DNA of 33,520 bases from UBA10906 sp049296695 (GTDB lineage Bacteria > Pseudomonadota > Gammaproteobacteria > Methylococcales > Methylomonadaceae): NCBI GenBank assembly GCA_049296695.1, contig JBAQSX010000156.1:1-33520 (forward strand). The letters are read 5' to 3'. Made by a program: the position numbers and the translations under genes. Shown here piece by piece: positions 7,910 through 15,363 of the stretch (the first letter of the stretch is position 1; each line of letters starts with the position of its first letter). Under the pieces are notes generated by a model. The model had not been told where the DNA came from. It saw nothing but the letters and a program-made list of their open reading frames with translations, and searched no databases.

Positions 7910-8566
7910 ATGCTAACTTTTAATAATGTCAGTAAACGCTATATCGAAACAGGCGAAGTTTTAAAAAATATTAGTTTTTCATTAAAACACGCTGAAATGG
8001 CTTTTTTAGCAGGACATTCAGGCGCGGGAAAAACCACTTTATTAAAATTAATTGTGGCAATGGAGCGTTGCACTAAAGGTGAAATATTAGTGGATGGCGA
8101 CAGTATTAGTCATGCTAATGAAAAACAATTACCATTTTTGCGCCGTAAAATTGGTTTTATTTATCAAGATTATAAATTACTGCACGATAGAACCGTCTTT
8201 GATAATGTCGCGTTGCCACTGGTAATTGCAGGTTATGGACATATTGAAATAGCGCGACGGGTGAGAGCGGCTTTAGATAAAGTAGGCTTATTGGGTAAAG
8301 AAAAAAAATACCCTTTAATATTATCAGGTGGTGAACAACAACGCGTCGGAATTGCCAGAGCGGTAGTCAATAAACCGCCATTAATTATTGCCGATGAACC
8401 GACAGGTAATCTTGACCCTGAATTATCAGCGGAAATTATGGCGTTATTTGCGCAGTTTTCACAAGTGGGGGTGACGGTATTGATTGCTTCGCACGATACC
8501 TCTTTAATTAATAAAATGCAGTATCGGGTTTTGAAATTAAATCATGGTCAATTGGTAGTAAGCTAA
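7910..8566 (+). CDS. ftsE: Cell division ATP-binding protein FtsE
   Basis: A 218-residue ABC ATPase, full length for FtsE. Walker A is GHSGAGKT (35-42), the signature is LSGGEQQ (138-144) and Walker B is LIIADEP (158-164), with an H-loop His near 194. With FtsX it forms an ABC-type complex at the divisome that controls periplasmic cell-wall hydrolases through EnvC-like activators rather than moving a substrate. Its stop overlaps the ftsX start in TAATG, so the two are translationally coupled. Confidence 0.97.
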   Translation: MLTFNNVSKRYIETGEVLKNISFSLKHAEMAFLAGHSGAGKTTLLKLIVAMERCTKGEILVDGDSISHANEKQLPFLRRKIGFIYQDYKLLHDRTVFDNVALPLVIAGYGHIEIARRVRAALDKVGLLGKEKKYPLILSGGEQQRVGIARAVVNKPPLIIADEPTGNLDPELSAEIMALFAQFSQVGVTVLIASHDTSLINKMQYRVLKLNHGQLVVS

Positions 8567-9546
8567 TGAAACGAAATTTAAGAACTGACTCACGGCAAAC
8601 CAAATTATCAGGTGGACATTTTAACGATAAATTAAAAGCCTATCGGGATTTACATGCCCACGCACTGTTTTCGAGTTTAGGGCGATTAGTATCCGCGCCC
8701 TTTACCACTATTATGACTATTATTGTACTCGCCATTACGATTTCTTTAGCGGGGATTTTTTATAGTTTAGTGATTAATCTACAGCAATTAAGCACTAATT
8801 TAGAAAGCAGTAATCAAATTTCATTATTTTTAAAAACCGATATTACCCAACAACAAGCCGAGCAATTAGCAAATACCATTAAACAAAATGAAAGCATTGC
8901 TAATGTTTCTATTATTAATAAAGACCAAGCCTTAGCCGAATTTAAACAATACAGCGGTTTTGGTTCTGCATTAAATGCCTTAGATAAAAATCCTTTGCCT
9001 ATTGTATTGCAAGTATTACCTAAAGATACGTTAGAGGATATAGCACAATTAGAAACTATTGAGACTAATTTAAAAAACTTTGTTGAAGTCGATTTTGCAC
9101 AAATGGATATGTTATGGATAAAACGTTTGCAATCCATGTTAAAAGTCGCTAGTAGAACGGTAGATTTATTAAATATCGTTTTAGCTTTTGCGGTAGTCTT
9201 TATTACAGGTAATACTATTCGCTTAGAATTACAAAGCCGTCGTGATGAAGTTGAAATTGCTAAATTAGTCGGCGCGACCCATTCATTTATTCAACGTCCA
9301 TTTTTATATAGTGGTTTTTGGTTGGGTTTTATTTCAGGGGTGAGTGCGTGGTTAATTGTCACTATTATTATGTTATTACTGCGCGAACCTGTAGAAACCC
9401 TGTCTAGCCTTTATCAAGGCGCGTTTCATTTATTATTTTTTAGTACCTCACAAACCTTATTTTTAATTTTTAGCTCTTCGGCTTTAGGCGTGTTGGGTTC
9501 GTGGGCGGTGATTCATTATCAGCTACAGCAACTCAAGCCAGATTGA
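8566..9546 (+). CDS. ftsX: Cell division protein FtsX
   Basis: A 326-residue membrane protein, usual length for the family. It has a cytoplasmic N-terminal tail, a first membrane helix near 45-70, a periplasmic domain of about 120 residues, then three further helices (about 197-216, 243-270 and 287-315). The G-N-T-I-R-L-E-L-Q-S-R-R-D-E-V-E-I-A-K-L-V-G-A motif after helix 2 is a hallmark of FtsX. Partner of FtsE in the divisome. The stop at 9544-9546 is 13 nt before the CIRCE element. Confidence 0.97.
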   Translation: MKRNLRTDSRQTKLSGGHFNDKLKAYRDLHAHALFSSLGRLVSAPFTTIMTIIVLAITISLAGIFYSLVINLQQLSTNLESSNQISLFLKTDITQQQAEQLANTIKQNESIANVSIINKDQALAEFKQYSGFGSALNALDKNPLPIVLQVLPKDTLEDIAQLETIETNLKNFVEVDFAQMDMLWIKRLQSMLKVASRTVDLLNIVLAFAVVFITGNTIRLELQSRRDEVEIAKLVGATHSFIQRPFLYSGFWLGFISGVSAWLIVTIIMLLLREPVETLSSLYQGAFHLLFFSTSQTLFLIFSSSALGVLGSWAVIHYQLQQLKPD

Positions 9547-9559
9547 AAGTGCAAAATTG

Positions 9560-9586
9560 TTAGCACTCTATTTTTGAGAGTGCTAA
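9560..9586. promoter_or_regulatory. Perfect CIRCE operator (HrcA binding site) upstream of rpoH
   Basis: TTAGCACTC, nine spacer bases, then GAGTGCTAA: an exact match to the CIRCE consensus, the operator of the heat-shock repressor HrcA. It lies between ftsX and rpoH, 31 nt before the rpoH start. CIRCE normally controls groESL and dnaK operons. Here it would place transcription of the heat-shock sigma factor gene under HrcA. As an inverted repeat it could also act in the mRNA leader. No convincing sigma-70 promoter could be fixed around it. hrcA itself is not in the window. Confidence 0.93.
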
Positions 9587-9617
9587 AATTAAAGCATCAT
9601 CTTTCAGAGGAGTTGTC

Positions 9618-10472
9618 ATGAACGCCATTGCTTTACCTGTAAACCTATCTGTTGGTACTTTTGATGCGTATTTGAACACTGTTCGGCAAATGCCCAAATT
9701 ATCCGCCGAACAAGAACATGATTTAGCCTTGCGCTATCGTGATGAGGGCGATTTAAACGCGGCGCGGGAATTGGTTATGACTAATTTGCGTTTTGTGGTG
9801 CATGTCGCGCGCGGTTATAGCGGTTATGGTTTGTCCATGCCTGATATTATTCAAGAAGGCAATGTCGGCTTAATGAAAGCCGTTAAGCGTTTTGACCCTG
9901 ATATGGGTGTGCGTTTGGTTTCATTTGCGGTGCATTGGATTAAAGCCGAAATTCACGAATATGTGATTAAAAACTGGGGCATTGTTAAAGTTGCCACTAC
10001 TAAAACTCAACGTAAATTATTTTTTAATTTGCGTAAATCTAAACAAGATATTGGCTGGTTATCCAATGACGAAGCCATTGCTATTGCTGATGATTTAAAT
10101 GTTGATGTCAGTGACGTATATGAAATGGAAAAACGTTTAGGTTGTCGAGATATGTCTTTTGATATGTCAGGCGATGAAGGCGACGATGAGGATTATTCAG
10201 CCCCTGTTAATTATTTGCAACAACACAATGCCGACCCCTCTGAATTATTAGAAAAAGCCGATTGGGGCGGGCATGAACATGATTTATTAGCCGAGGCAAT
10301 GGCGCAATTAGATGAGCGTAGTTTAGATATTATTTCGAGCCGCTGGTTAGTTGAAAAGAAAGCCACCTTACATGAATTAGCCGACCGTTATAAAGTCTCT
10401 GCTGAGCGGATTCGGCAATTAGAACAAAATGCCATGAAGAAATTAAAAAATGCAGTAGTATTTGAAGCCTAA
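9618..10472 (+). CDS. rpoH: RNA polymerase heat-shock sigma factor RpoH (sigma 32)
   Basis: A 284-residue sigma-70 family protein of RpoH length. Region 2 includes N-L-R-F-V-V, the D-I-I-Q-E-G-N-x-G-L-M core and R-F-D-P-D-M-G-V-R-L-V-S-F-A-V-H-W-I (92-108). The RpoH box Q-R-K-L-F-F-N-L-R is at 131-139. Region 4 ends with the helix-turn-helix Y-K-V-S-A-E-R-I-R-Q-L-E. The start follows an SD AGAGGAG. The ftsE-ftsX-rpoH order is conserved in gammaproteobacteria. Expression is probably influenced by the CIRCE element at 9560-9586, unlike enteric rpoH, where control is mainly by mRNA structure and protein turnover. A strong terminator follows. Confidence 0.97.
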   Translation: MNAIALPVNLSVGTFDAYLNTVRQMPKLSAEQEHDLALRYRDEGDLNAARELVMTNLRFVVHVARGYSGYGLSMPDIIQEGNVGLMKAVKRFDPDMGVRLVSFAVHWIKAEIHEYVIKNWGIVKVATTKTQRKLFFNLRKSKQDIGWLSNDEAIAIADDLNVDVSDVYEMEKRLGCRDMSFDMSGDEGDDEDYSAPVNYLQQHNADPSELLEKADWGGHEHDLLAEAMAQLDERSLDIISSRWLVEKKATLHELADRYKVSAERIRQLEQNAMKKLKNAVVFEA

Positions 10473-10508
10473 AACGCTAGTCTTTTTTATTTAAAGCTGT
10501 ACATAATA

Positions 10509-10547
10509 ACAGCCCGTTAAGTTTAAAACTTAACGGGCTGTTTTTTT
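10509..10547 (+). terminator. Rho-independent terminator of rpoH
   Basis: ACAGCCCGTTAAGTTT pairs with AAACTTAACGGGCTGT with almost no loop, followed by a run of seven T. Strong intrinsic terminator 36 nt after rpoH. Confidence 0.93.
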
Positions 10548-10577
10548 ATAACAAAGTCATTAATAGGTATTAATATC

Positions 10578-10793
10578 ATGAATAGCGCGGAAAAAGTTTA
10601 TCAAACCCTACAAACATTTCCCCAGCCTCTTATTGAAGAAGTTTTACAATTTGTTGAATTTTTACAATTCAAACAAGAACAGCTTGCACATTTACCCAAT
10701 GAAACCACCATCAAAGCCATACAAGCCGCTGAAAAGGGTGAATATGAAGCGGTTAGTTTGAATGATTTAAAAAAGCAATGGAGTGATGCGTGA
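10578..10793 (+). CDS. Antitoxin of a type II toxin-antitoxin pair (DUF2281/VapB-like)
   Basis: A 71-residue protein. The N-terminal part (E-K-V-Y-Q-T-L-Q-T-F-P-Q-P-L-I-E-E-V-L-Q-F-V-E-F-L) is the helical pattern seen in DUF2281-type antitoxins; the acidic C-terminal tail is probably the toxin-binding, disordered part. The stop overlaps the toxin start in GTGA, the usual coupling in such pairs. It should neutralise the downstream RNase and repress the shared promoter. Confidence 0.8.
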   Translation: MNSAEKVYQTLQTFPQPLIEEVLQFVEFLQFKQEQLAHLPNETTIKAIQAAEKGEYEAVSLNDLKKQWSDA

Positions 10794-11059
10794 GGCAAAT
10801 TGTACAAACCTCGCAATTTAAACAAGATTTAAAAAAAGTAAAACTCTCAGGTCGCTATAAAATAGACGATTTATTAATAATTGTTGAACAATTAGCGCGT
10901 GATGAATCGCTTGCCGAAAAATATAAAAATCATGATTTGACAGGTAATTGGAAAAACCATAAAGAGTGTCATATCAAAGCAGACTGGTTACTGATTTATC
11001 AATTAATCGATGATAAATTAATTTTAATCAGAACAGGTTCTCATAGTGAATTATTTTAG
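10790..11059 (+). CDS. YafQ-type mRNA interferase toxin (RelE superfamily)
   Basis: An 89-residue protein with the YafQ pattern in full. His48, His61, Asp65, Trp66, His85 and Phe89 line up with E. coli YafQ His50, His63, Asp67, Trp68, His87 and Phe91, and the protein ends in the R-T-G-S-H-S-E-L-F signature. YafQ enzymes cut mRNA at the ribosome. The start is GTG at 10790, overlapping the antitoxin stop. All catalytic residues are present, so the toxin is probably active. Confidence 0.93.
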   Translation: MRQIVQTSQFKQDLKKVKLSGRYKIDDLLIIVEQLARDESLAEKYKNHDLTGNWKNHKECHIKADWLLIYQLIDDKLILIRTGSHSELF

Positions 11060-11077
11060 TATTTACCTTATCAATAC

Positions 11078-11112
11078 AAGGCTTAAGCGACATATCGCTC
11101 AAGCCTTTTTTT
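11078..11112 (+). terminator. Rho-independent terminator of the toxin-antitoxin operon
   Basis: AAGGCTTAAGCGA and TCGCTCAAGCCTT form a stem with a short loop, followed by a T run. It lies 18 nt after the toxin stop. Confidence 0.9.
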
Positions 11113-11123
11113 ATAATTAACTT

Positions 11124-11229
11124 GGTGGTGCTTCAATTTTAACAAAATGCTATTTTAGTTGGAGTTCAAACCTAGGTTTGAACTCCGATTGTTTGATATT
11201 AACTAGCCTACTTTTTTTGATGCACTACC
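11124..11229. mobile_element. MITE, copy 1 (IS1-like ends)
   Basis: A 106-bp non-coding element. The left end is GGTGGTGCTTCAA and the right end, read in reverse, is GGTAGTGCATCAAAA. The centre (11161-11186) is a perfect 26-bp palindrome around CAAACCTAGGTTTG. It aligns with the copy at 30393-30506, except that it lacks about nine bases near the left end. Flanks ATTAACTT (11116-11123) and ATTGACTT (11230-11237) match at 7 of 8 positions and look like a worn target-site duplication. The GGTnnTGC ends and 8-bp duplication recall the IS1 family, but no transposase is present. Confidence 0.85.
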
Positions 11230-11311
11230 ATTGACTTTATGCCCATTGAAATCCAAAGCTTGCTTTGTGATATAAAATTAATTATAACTACTTAGCTTAA
11301 TTATTCTATTA

Positions 11312-11382
11312 TCTGAATCAGAATTTACAGGATTATAAGATTCATCCTGAAAATCCTATAATCTTGTAAATCCTGATTCAGA
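11312..11382. repeat. Inverted repeat, family B (AATCAGGATTTACAGGAT type)
   Basis: Arms of about 30 bp begin TCTGAATCAGAATTTACA and end TGTAAATCCTGATTCAGA, with few mismatches. The family recurs at 30301-30379. Both copies lie within 100 bp of a MITE copy. Between 11230 and 11421 I see nothing else beyond AT-rich DNA that must carry the polA promoter. Confidence 0.8.
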
Positions 11383-11421
11383 CACAATGACTCCATTAAC
11401 ATTAAAAACCTAATTACAATC

Positions 11422-14127
11422 ATGTCAACTAATCCACAAAAACGTTTAATTTTAATAGACGGCTCATCCTTTTTTTACCGCGCACATCATGCCATTCGAG
11501 AACCCTTAACTAATAAAAACGGTCAACCCACAGGCGCGATTTTTGGCATGTCCAATATGTTACGCACCTTATTAAATGATTATCCCACCGATTATTTCAC
11601 CGTAGTATTTGATGCTGGCGGCGTAACCTTTAGAAAAGAATTATATACAGAGTATAAAGCCAATAGAAGCGCGATGCCTGACGAATTACGCGCTCAAATA
11701 AAACCCTTGCATCAATTAATAAAAACCATGGGCTTGCCATTAATTATTGAAGCAGGCGTTGAAGCCGATGATGTTTTAGGCGCGTTAGCACAATATGCAG
11801 TAGCCGAGGGTTTTGAAGTATTAATTGCCACAGGTGATAAAGACATGATGCAATTAGTAAATAGCTCAATTACTTTAATTGACACCATGAGTAAAAAAAC
11901 CACTGATGTCGCGGCAGTATTTACTCGTTTTGGGGTAAAGCCTGAGCAAATCGCCGATTTATTAGCCTTAATGGGTGATAATTCCGATAATATTATGGGC
12001 GTTCCTATGGTGGGTGAAAAAACCGCCGCTAAATGGTTACAGCAATATAAAACTTTAGAGGCTATCATCGAGCATAAATATGAAATAAAAGGTAAAGTCG
12101 GTGAAAATCTACGCGCTAATATCAATACCGTGCGTTTGGCAAAACAACTAACCACCATTAAATGCGATTTAAATCTACCTTACACAATGGACGATTTAAA
12201 ACGCCAGCCGATTAATTATGCTGAACTACGCGAACAATTAACCGAATTAAATTTTAATAATTGGCTGAGAAGCTTGCCTAAAGCCGATACTAAAATTGAA
12301 ACCCCTGCTATTGAATCAGCATTACAAGTTGATACGATTTTCAGTGAAGAGCAATTGAATTGTTGGCTAGAAAAACTCAATAATGCTCAGTTATTTGCTT
12401 TTGATACTGAAACCACCAGCCTTGATTATACCAAAGCAAAAATAGTCGGTTTATCTTTTGCCGTTGATAATAATCACGCCGCTTATTTGCCGCTGTCACA
12501 TGATTATCCTAACGCACCTGAGCAATTAAAACTTGATAACGTTTTAGCACAATTAAAACCCCTTTTAGAAAATCCCGCTAAATTAAAACTCGGACAAAAT
12601 TTAAAATATGACAGCCATGTATTAGCTAATCATGGCATTAGTTTGCGCGGTATTACACACGATACGATGTTGCAGTCTTATGTATTAAATAGCACTGCGA
12701 CTAAACATAATATGGATGATTTAGCCAAAGTCTATTTAGGTATTAAAACCATTAGTTATGAAGAAGTCGCAGGTAAAGGCGTTAAACAAATTAGTTTTAA
12801 TGAAGTTTCAATCGATAAAGCCGCGCCTTATGCGGGTGAAGATGCTGATATTACGTTAAAACTGCATCAAGTTTTATTTACTAAATTAAAACAAATCCCC
12901 AGTTTAGAAAAGTTATATACTGAAATGGAAATCCCCTTAATTGAAGTATTAGTCAGAATTGAACGTAATGGAGTTTTAATTGATAGCGCGATGCTAGCGC
13001 AACAAAGTCTAGAATTAGCCAGTGAGATTATGTATTTAGAACAACAAGCCCATAATATGGCAGGGCATAGTTTTAATTTAAGCTCACCTAAACAAATTCA
13101 ACATATATTATATGAGCAGTTAAAAATCCCTGTGATTAAAAAAACCCCCACAGGTCAACCCTCAACCGATGAGGCGGTTTTACAAGAATTAGCTTTAGAT
13201 TATCCTTTGCCAAAATTAATATTAGAGCATCGTAGTTTAAGTAAATTAAAATCCACCTATACCGATAAATTACCGCAACAAATTGATGAAAACTCAGGGC
13301 GTATTCATACCTCGTATCATCAAGCAGTAACTGCCACAGGACGATTATCGTCAACTGACCCGAATTTACAAAATATACCGATTCGCAGTGCAGAAGGTCG
13401 TAAAATAAGACAAGCATTTATTGCCCCTAAAGGTTATAAAATTGTTGCCGCTGATTATTCACAAATTGAATTACGCATCATGGCGCATTTATCTAACGAC
13501 GTGGGATTATGTAAAGCTTTTAGTGAAGGTTTAGATATTCATAGTGCCACTGCTAGTGAAGTATTTTCTGTGCCATTAGAGCAGGTAACTAATGATTTAA
13601 GACGCTCGGCAAAAGCGATTAATTTTGGATTAATTTATGGGATGTCGGCGTTTGGTTTAGCGCGGCAATTGGGATTATCAAGGACACAGGCGCAGAGTTA
13701 TATTGATTTATATTTTACCCGTTATCCGCAAGTAAAAAACTATATGGAAAATAGCCGTGAATTAGCGCGGCAACAAGGTTATGTGGAAACTTTATTTGGG
13801 CGGCGTTTATATTTGCCTGAAATTAAATCCTCTAATGCCAATATTCGCCAATACGCTGAAAGAACCGCTATTAACGCACCGATGCAAGGGACAGCGGCAG
13901 ATATTATTAAACGCGCCATGATAGAGGTTGATAAGTGGTTAATAGCGAGTAATGCCGATGCAAAATTGATTATGCAAGTGCATGATGAATTAGTCTTTGA
14001 AATAGCAGATGATAAAATAATTGAATACAGTGATAGTATTAAAACCATTATGTCCAATGCCGCGCAGTTAATTGTACCGTTGATTGTGGATGTAGGTGTG
14101 GGTAATAATTGGGATGAGGCGCATTGA
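11422..14127 (+). CDS. polA: DNA polymerase I
   Basis: A 901-residue protein with all three domains. The 5'-3' exonuclease (1-290) includes I-D-G-S-S-F-F-Y-R-A and the G-D-N-S-D-N-I motif. The 3'-5' proofreading domain (about 310-500) keeps DTET (Asp328, Glu330), the G-Q-N-L-K-Y-D motif and the A-G-E-D-A-D motif, so proofreading is predicted active. The polymerase domain has motif A D-Y-S-Q-I-E-L-R (Asp678), the O-helix R-R-S-A-K-A-I-N-F-G-L-I-Y-G and motif C Q-V-H-D-E (Asp855). It acts in Okazaki fragment maturation and repair. No clear SD precedes the ATG, but the M-S-T-N-P-Q-K-R-L-I-L-I-D-G-S start fits the family. Transcribed alone. Confidence 0.97.
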   Translation: MSTNPQKRLILIDGSSFFYRAHHAIREPLTNKNGQPTGAIFGMSNMLRTLLNDYPTDYFTVVFDAGGVTFRKELYTEYKANRSAMPDELRAQIKPLHQLIKTMGLPLIIEAGVEADDVLGALAQYAVAEGFEVLIATGDKDMMQLVNSSITLIDTMSKKTTDVAAVFTRFGVKPEQIADLLALMGDNSDNIMGVPMVGEKTAAKWLQQYKTLEAIIEHKYEIKGKVGENLRANINTVRLAKQLTTIKCDLNLPYTMDDLKRQPINYAELREQLTELNFNNWLRSLPKADTKIETPAIESALQVDTIFSEEQLNCWLEKLNNAQLFAFDTETTSLDYTKAKIVGLSFAVDNNHAAYLPLSHDYPNAPEQLKLDNVLAQLKPLLENPAKLKLGQNLKYDSHVLANHGISLRGITHDTMLQSYVLNSTATKHNMDDLAKVYLGIKTISYEEVAGKGVKQISFNEVSIDKAAPYAGEDADITLKLHQVLFTKLKQIPSLEKLYTEMEIPLIEVLVRIERNGVLIDSAMLAQQSLELASEIMYLEQQAHNMAGHSFNLSSPKQIQHILYEQLKIPVIKKTPTGQPSTDEAVLQELALDYPLPKLILEHRSLSKLKSTYTDKLPQQIDENSGRIHTSYHQAVTATGRLSSTDPNLQNIPIRSAEGRKIRQAFIAPKGYKIVAADYSQIELRIMAHLSNDVGLCKAFSEGLDIHSATASEVFSVPLEQVTNDLRRSAKAINFGLIYGMSAFGLARQLGLSRTQAQSYIDLYFTRYPQVKNYMENSRELARQQGYVETLFGRRLYLPEIKSSNANIRQYAERTAINAPMQGTAADIIKRAMIEVDKWLIASNADAKLIMQVHDELVFEIADDKIIEYSDSIKTIMSNAAQLIVPLIVDVGVGNNWDEAH

Positions 14128-14134
14128 GTTACTC

Positions 14135-14262
14135 AAGTTACGCAAAGGTTGTCAATGTAGGGGCAAGATATTTGCCCTTAATAACAAACGATTATTACTA
14201 AAGGTCAAAAATAAAGGGCAAAAAATATTTTGCCCCTACATGTGTATTACCCGTGCGTAACT
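14135..14262. repeat. Nested inverted repeat (GTAGGGGCAA type)
   Basis: Inner arms TGTAGGGGCAAGATATTTG (from 14156) and CAAAAAATATTTTGCCCCTACA (ending 14241) pair, and outer arms AAGTTACGCA and TGCGTAACT pair as well. GTAGGGGCAA repeats are scattered in many bacterial genomes. No open frame, and no clear target-site duplication. Confidence 0.7.
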
Positions 14263-14271
14263 CTAGTTATT

Positions 14272-14310
14272 AAAAAAGGTGCTATTTTTAATAAAAATAG
14301 CACCTTTTTT
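14272..14310. terminator. Bidirectional terminator between polA and the pqiC-like gene
   Basis: AAAAAAGGTGCTATTTTTA pairs with TAAAAATAGCACCTTTTTT; the A run on one side and T run on the other let it end transcription from both convergent genes. Confidence 0.92.
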
Positions 14311-14327
14311 ATTATAAGTTTATTGCA

Positions 14328-14927
14328 TTATTTTAATTCGCCTAAACTCAAGGTTAATTGCTTGGAAAAATCAGCAAGTAATTGACTCATAGCTTGCGCA
14401 ATTGCATGATAACTATCATCACTTAAAACCTGTTTTAATAAAGCTCTGTCATTGGCGATAATACGATGATTATCTTCTGACATAATCGCCCAAGAAGCTT
14501 CTAATACTGCCGTTTTATTATCGGCATCAAAGCGTGATATATCGATAATAACGCGATACTGCACATTACCATAAGCACTCCACGGATAACTACGAATAGT
14601 ATCTAGGGGTTGCAAGCTTGTTAAGTTCTTAGTTAATACTTGTAATACCGTATCTTTTAATGGCTCTGCCCATTGATGAAATTCGGCTAATTCCACCCCA
14701 TTATTCATGCCCCGCCTAATAATTTGTTGCCGATTTAATAAACTCGGTAAGCTTAAAGGGCCTATACCCAATACTCGCTGATTGGTGATATTTTGCGTAG
14801 TTGGCACGGTAGCTAAGGCTTCTAACACATAAAAATGCGTTTGCGGTGTACTTGCACAAGCGGTTACTAAGACACTACACAGTATAAACAAGCGTTTTAA
14901 ATAAAATAGTCTAGGCAGAATTTGCAT
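14328..14927 (-). CDS. PqiC/YmbA-like outer membrane lipoprotein
   Basis: A 199-residue protein with a signal peptide ending in the lipobox L-V-T-A-C (Cys24), so it is a predicted lipoprotein. The body follows the PqiC (ABC-type transport auxiliary) family: T-H-F-Y-V-L-E near the start, I-G-P-L-S-L-P-S-L-L-N-R-Q-Q-I, W-A-E-P-L and the R-F-D-A-D strand. PqiC proteins join PqiA/PqiB MCE complexes that move phospholipid across the periplasm. Here pqiA/pqiB are absent from the window, so this copy stands apart from its usual partners. It follows the 95-residue gene by 15 nt and probably shares its transcript. Confidence 0.85.
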   Translation of the reverse strand: MQILPRLFYLKRLFILCSVLVTACASTPQTHFYVLEALATVPTTQNITNQRVLGIGPLSLPSLLNRQQIIRRGMNNGVELAEFHQWAEPLKDTVLQVLTKNLTSLQPLDTIRSYPWSAYGNVQYRVIIDISRFDADNKTAVLEASWAIMSEDNHRIIANDRALLKQVLSDDSYHAIAQAMSQLLADFSKQLTLSLGELK

Positions 14928-14942
14928 AAGATAAACGTTTGT

Positions 14943-15230
14943 TTAATCCTCTTTTATCCAGTCTTGCAAAGCGGCAATAATACTTTGCGCTTGGTCAGTG
15001 CTGGAAATATTGAATTTAGATTTTTGTTGATATTCACCATTACGTTTTTGATAACGACGAATGGTATATTTATCCGCGCCATAAATCCCTTTGGTTTTAT
15101 TCCATTCTTGATAACGATACATAATCGTTGCCCACGCGCCTTTGGTTAATACTTTTTTATCTAATTGTTTAACGGTTTCTATATCACCATCAAAATAACT
15201 AATGGTTAATTCATCTACATTTTCAGCCAT
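14943..15230 (-). CDS. Small soluble protein of unknown function
   Basis: A 95-residue protein with no signal peptide or membrane segment. It is rich in aromatic and charged residues: I-S-Y-F-D-G-D, then W-A-T-I-M-Y-R-Y-Q-E-W, then Y-T-I-R-R-Y-Q-K-R-N-G-E-Y and a helical end. It looks conserved rather than random and its stop lies 15 nt before the start of the pqiC-like gene, so the two are likely co-transcribed. I do not recognise a named family. Confidence 0.75.
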   Translation of the reverse strand: MAENVDELTISYFDGDIETVKQLDKKVLTKGAWATIMYRYQEWNKTKGIYGADKYTIRRYQKRNGEYQQKSKFNISSTDQAQSIIAALQDWIKED

Positions 15231-15284
15231 GTTTGTTCTCAGTTGTTTAAGGGGATTAAAACAAAACTCAATTAATACTCAATA

Positions 15285-15333
15285 CTGGAGGTCAGGCTTT
15301 GTCTGAACCTGTCAGGCAAAGCCTGACCTCCAG
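15285..15333. repeat. Inverted repeat, family A, complete copy
   Basis: CTGGAGGTCAGGCTTTGTCT pairs with the right arm AGGCAAAGCCTGACCTCCAG around a short loop (49 bp in all). TCAATTAATA occurs on both sides (15268-15277 and 15335-15344), although on the left seven bases separate it from the repeat. It lies 31 nt beyond the stop of the minus-strand beta-propeller gene. Confidence 0.85.
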
Positions 15334-15363
15334 TTCAATTAATAGGTTTTAGTTACATTTTAC

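Noticed and set aside
11712..12158. 148-residue minus-strand open frame within polA
   Set aside because: It is fully inside a conserved, intact polA; the composition is that expected of an antisense frame.
15268..15344. TCAATTAATA as a target-site duplication for the family A repeat
   Set aside because: The left copy is separated from the repeat by seven bases and the sequence is simple AT-rich DNA, so chance is likely; other family A copies show no flanking duplication.
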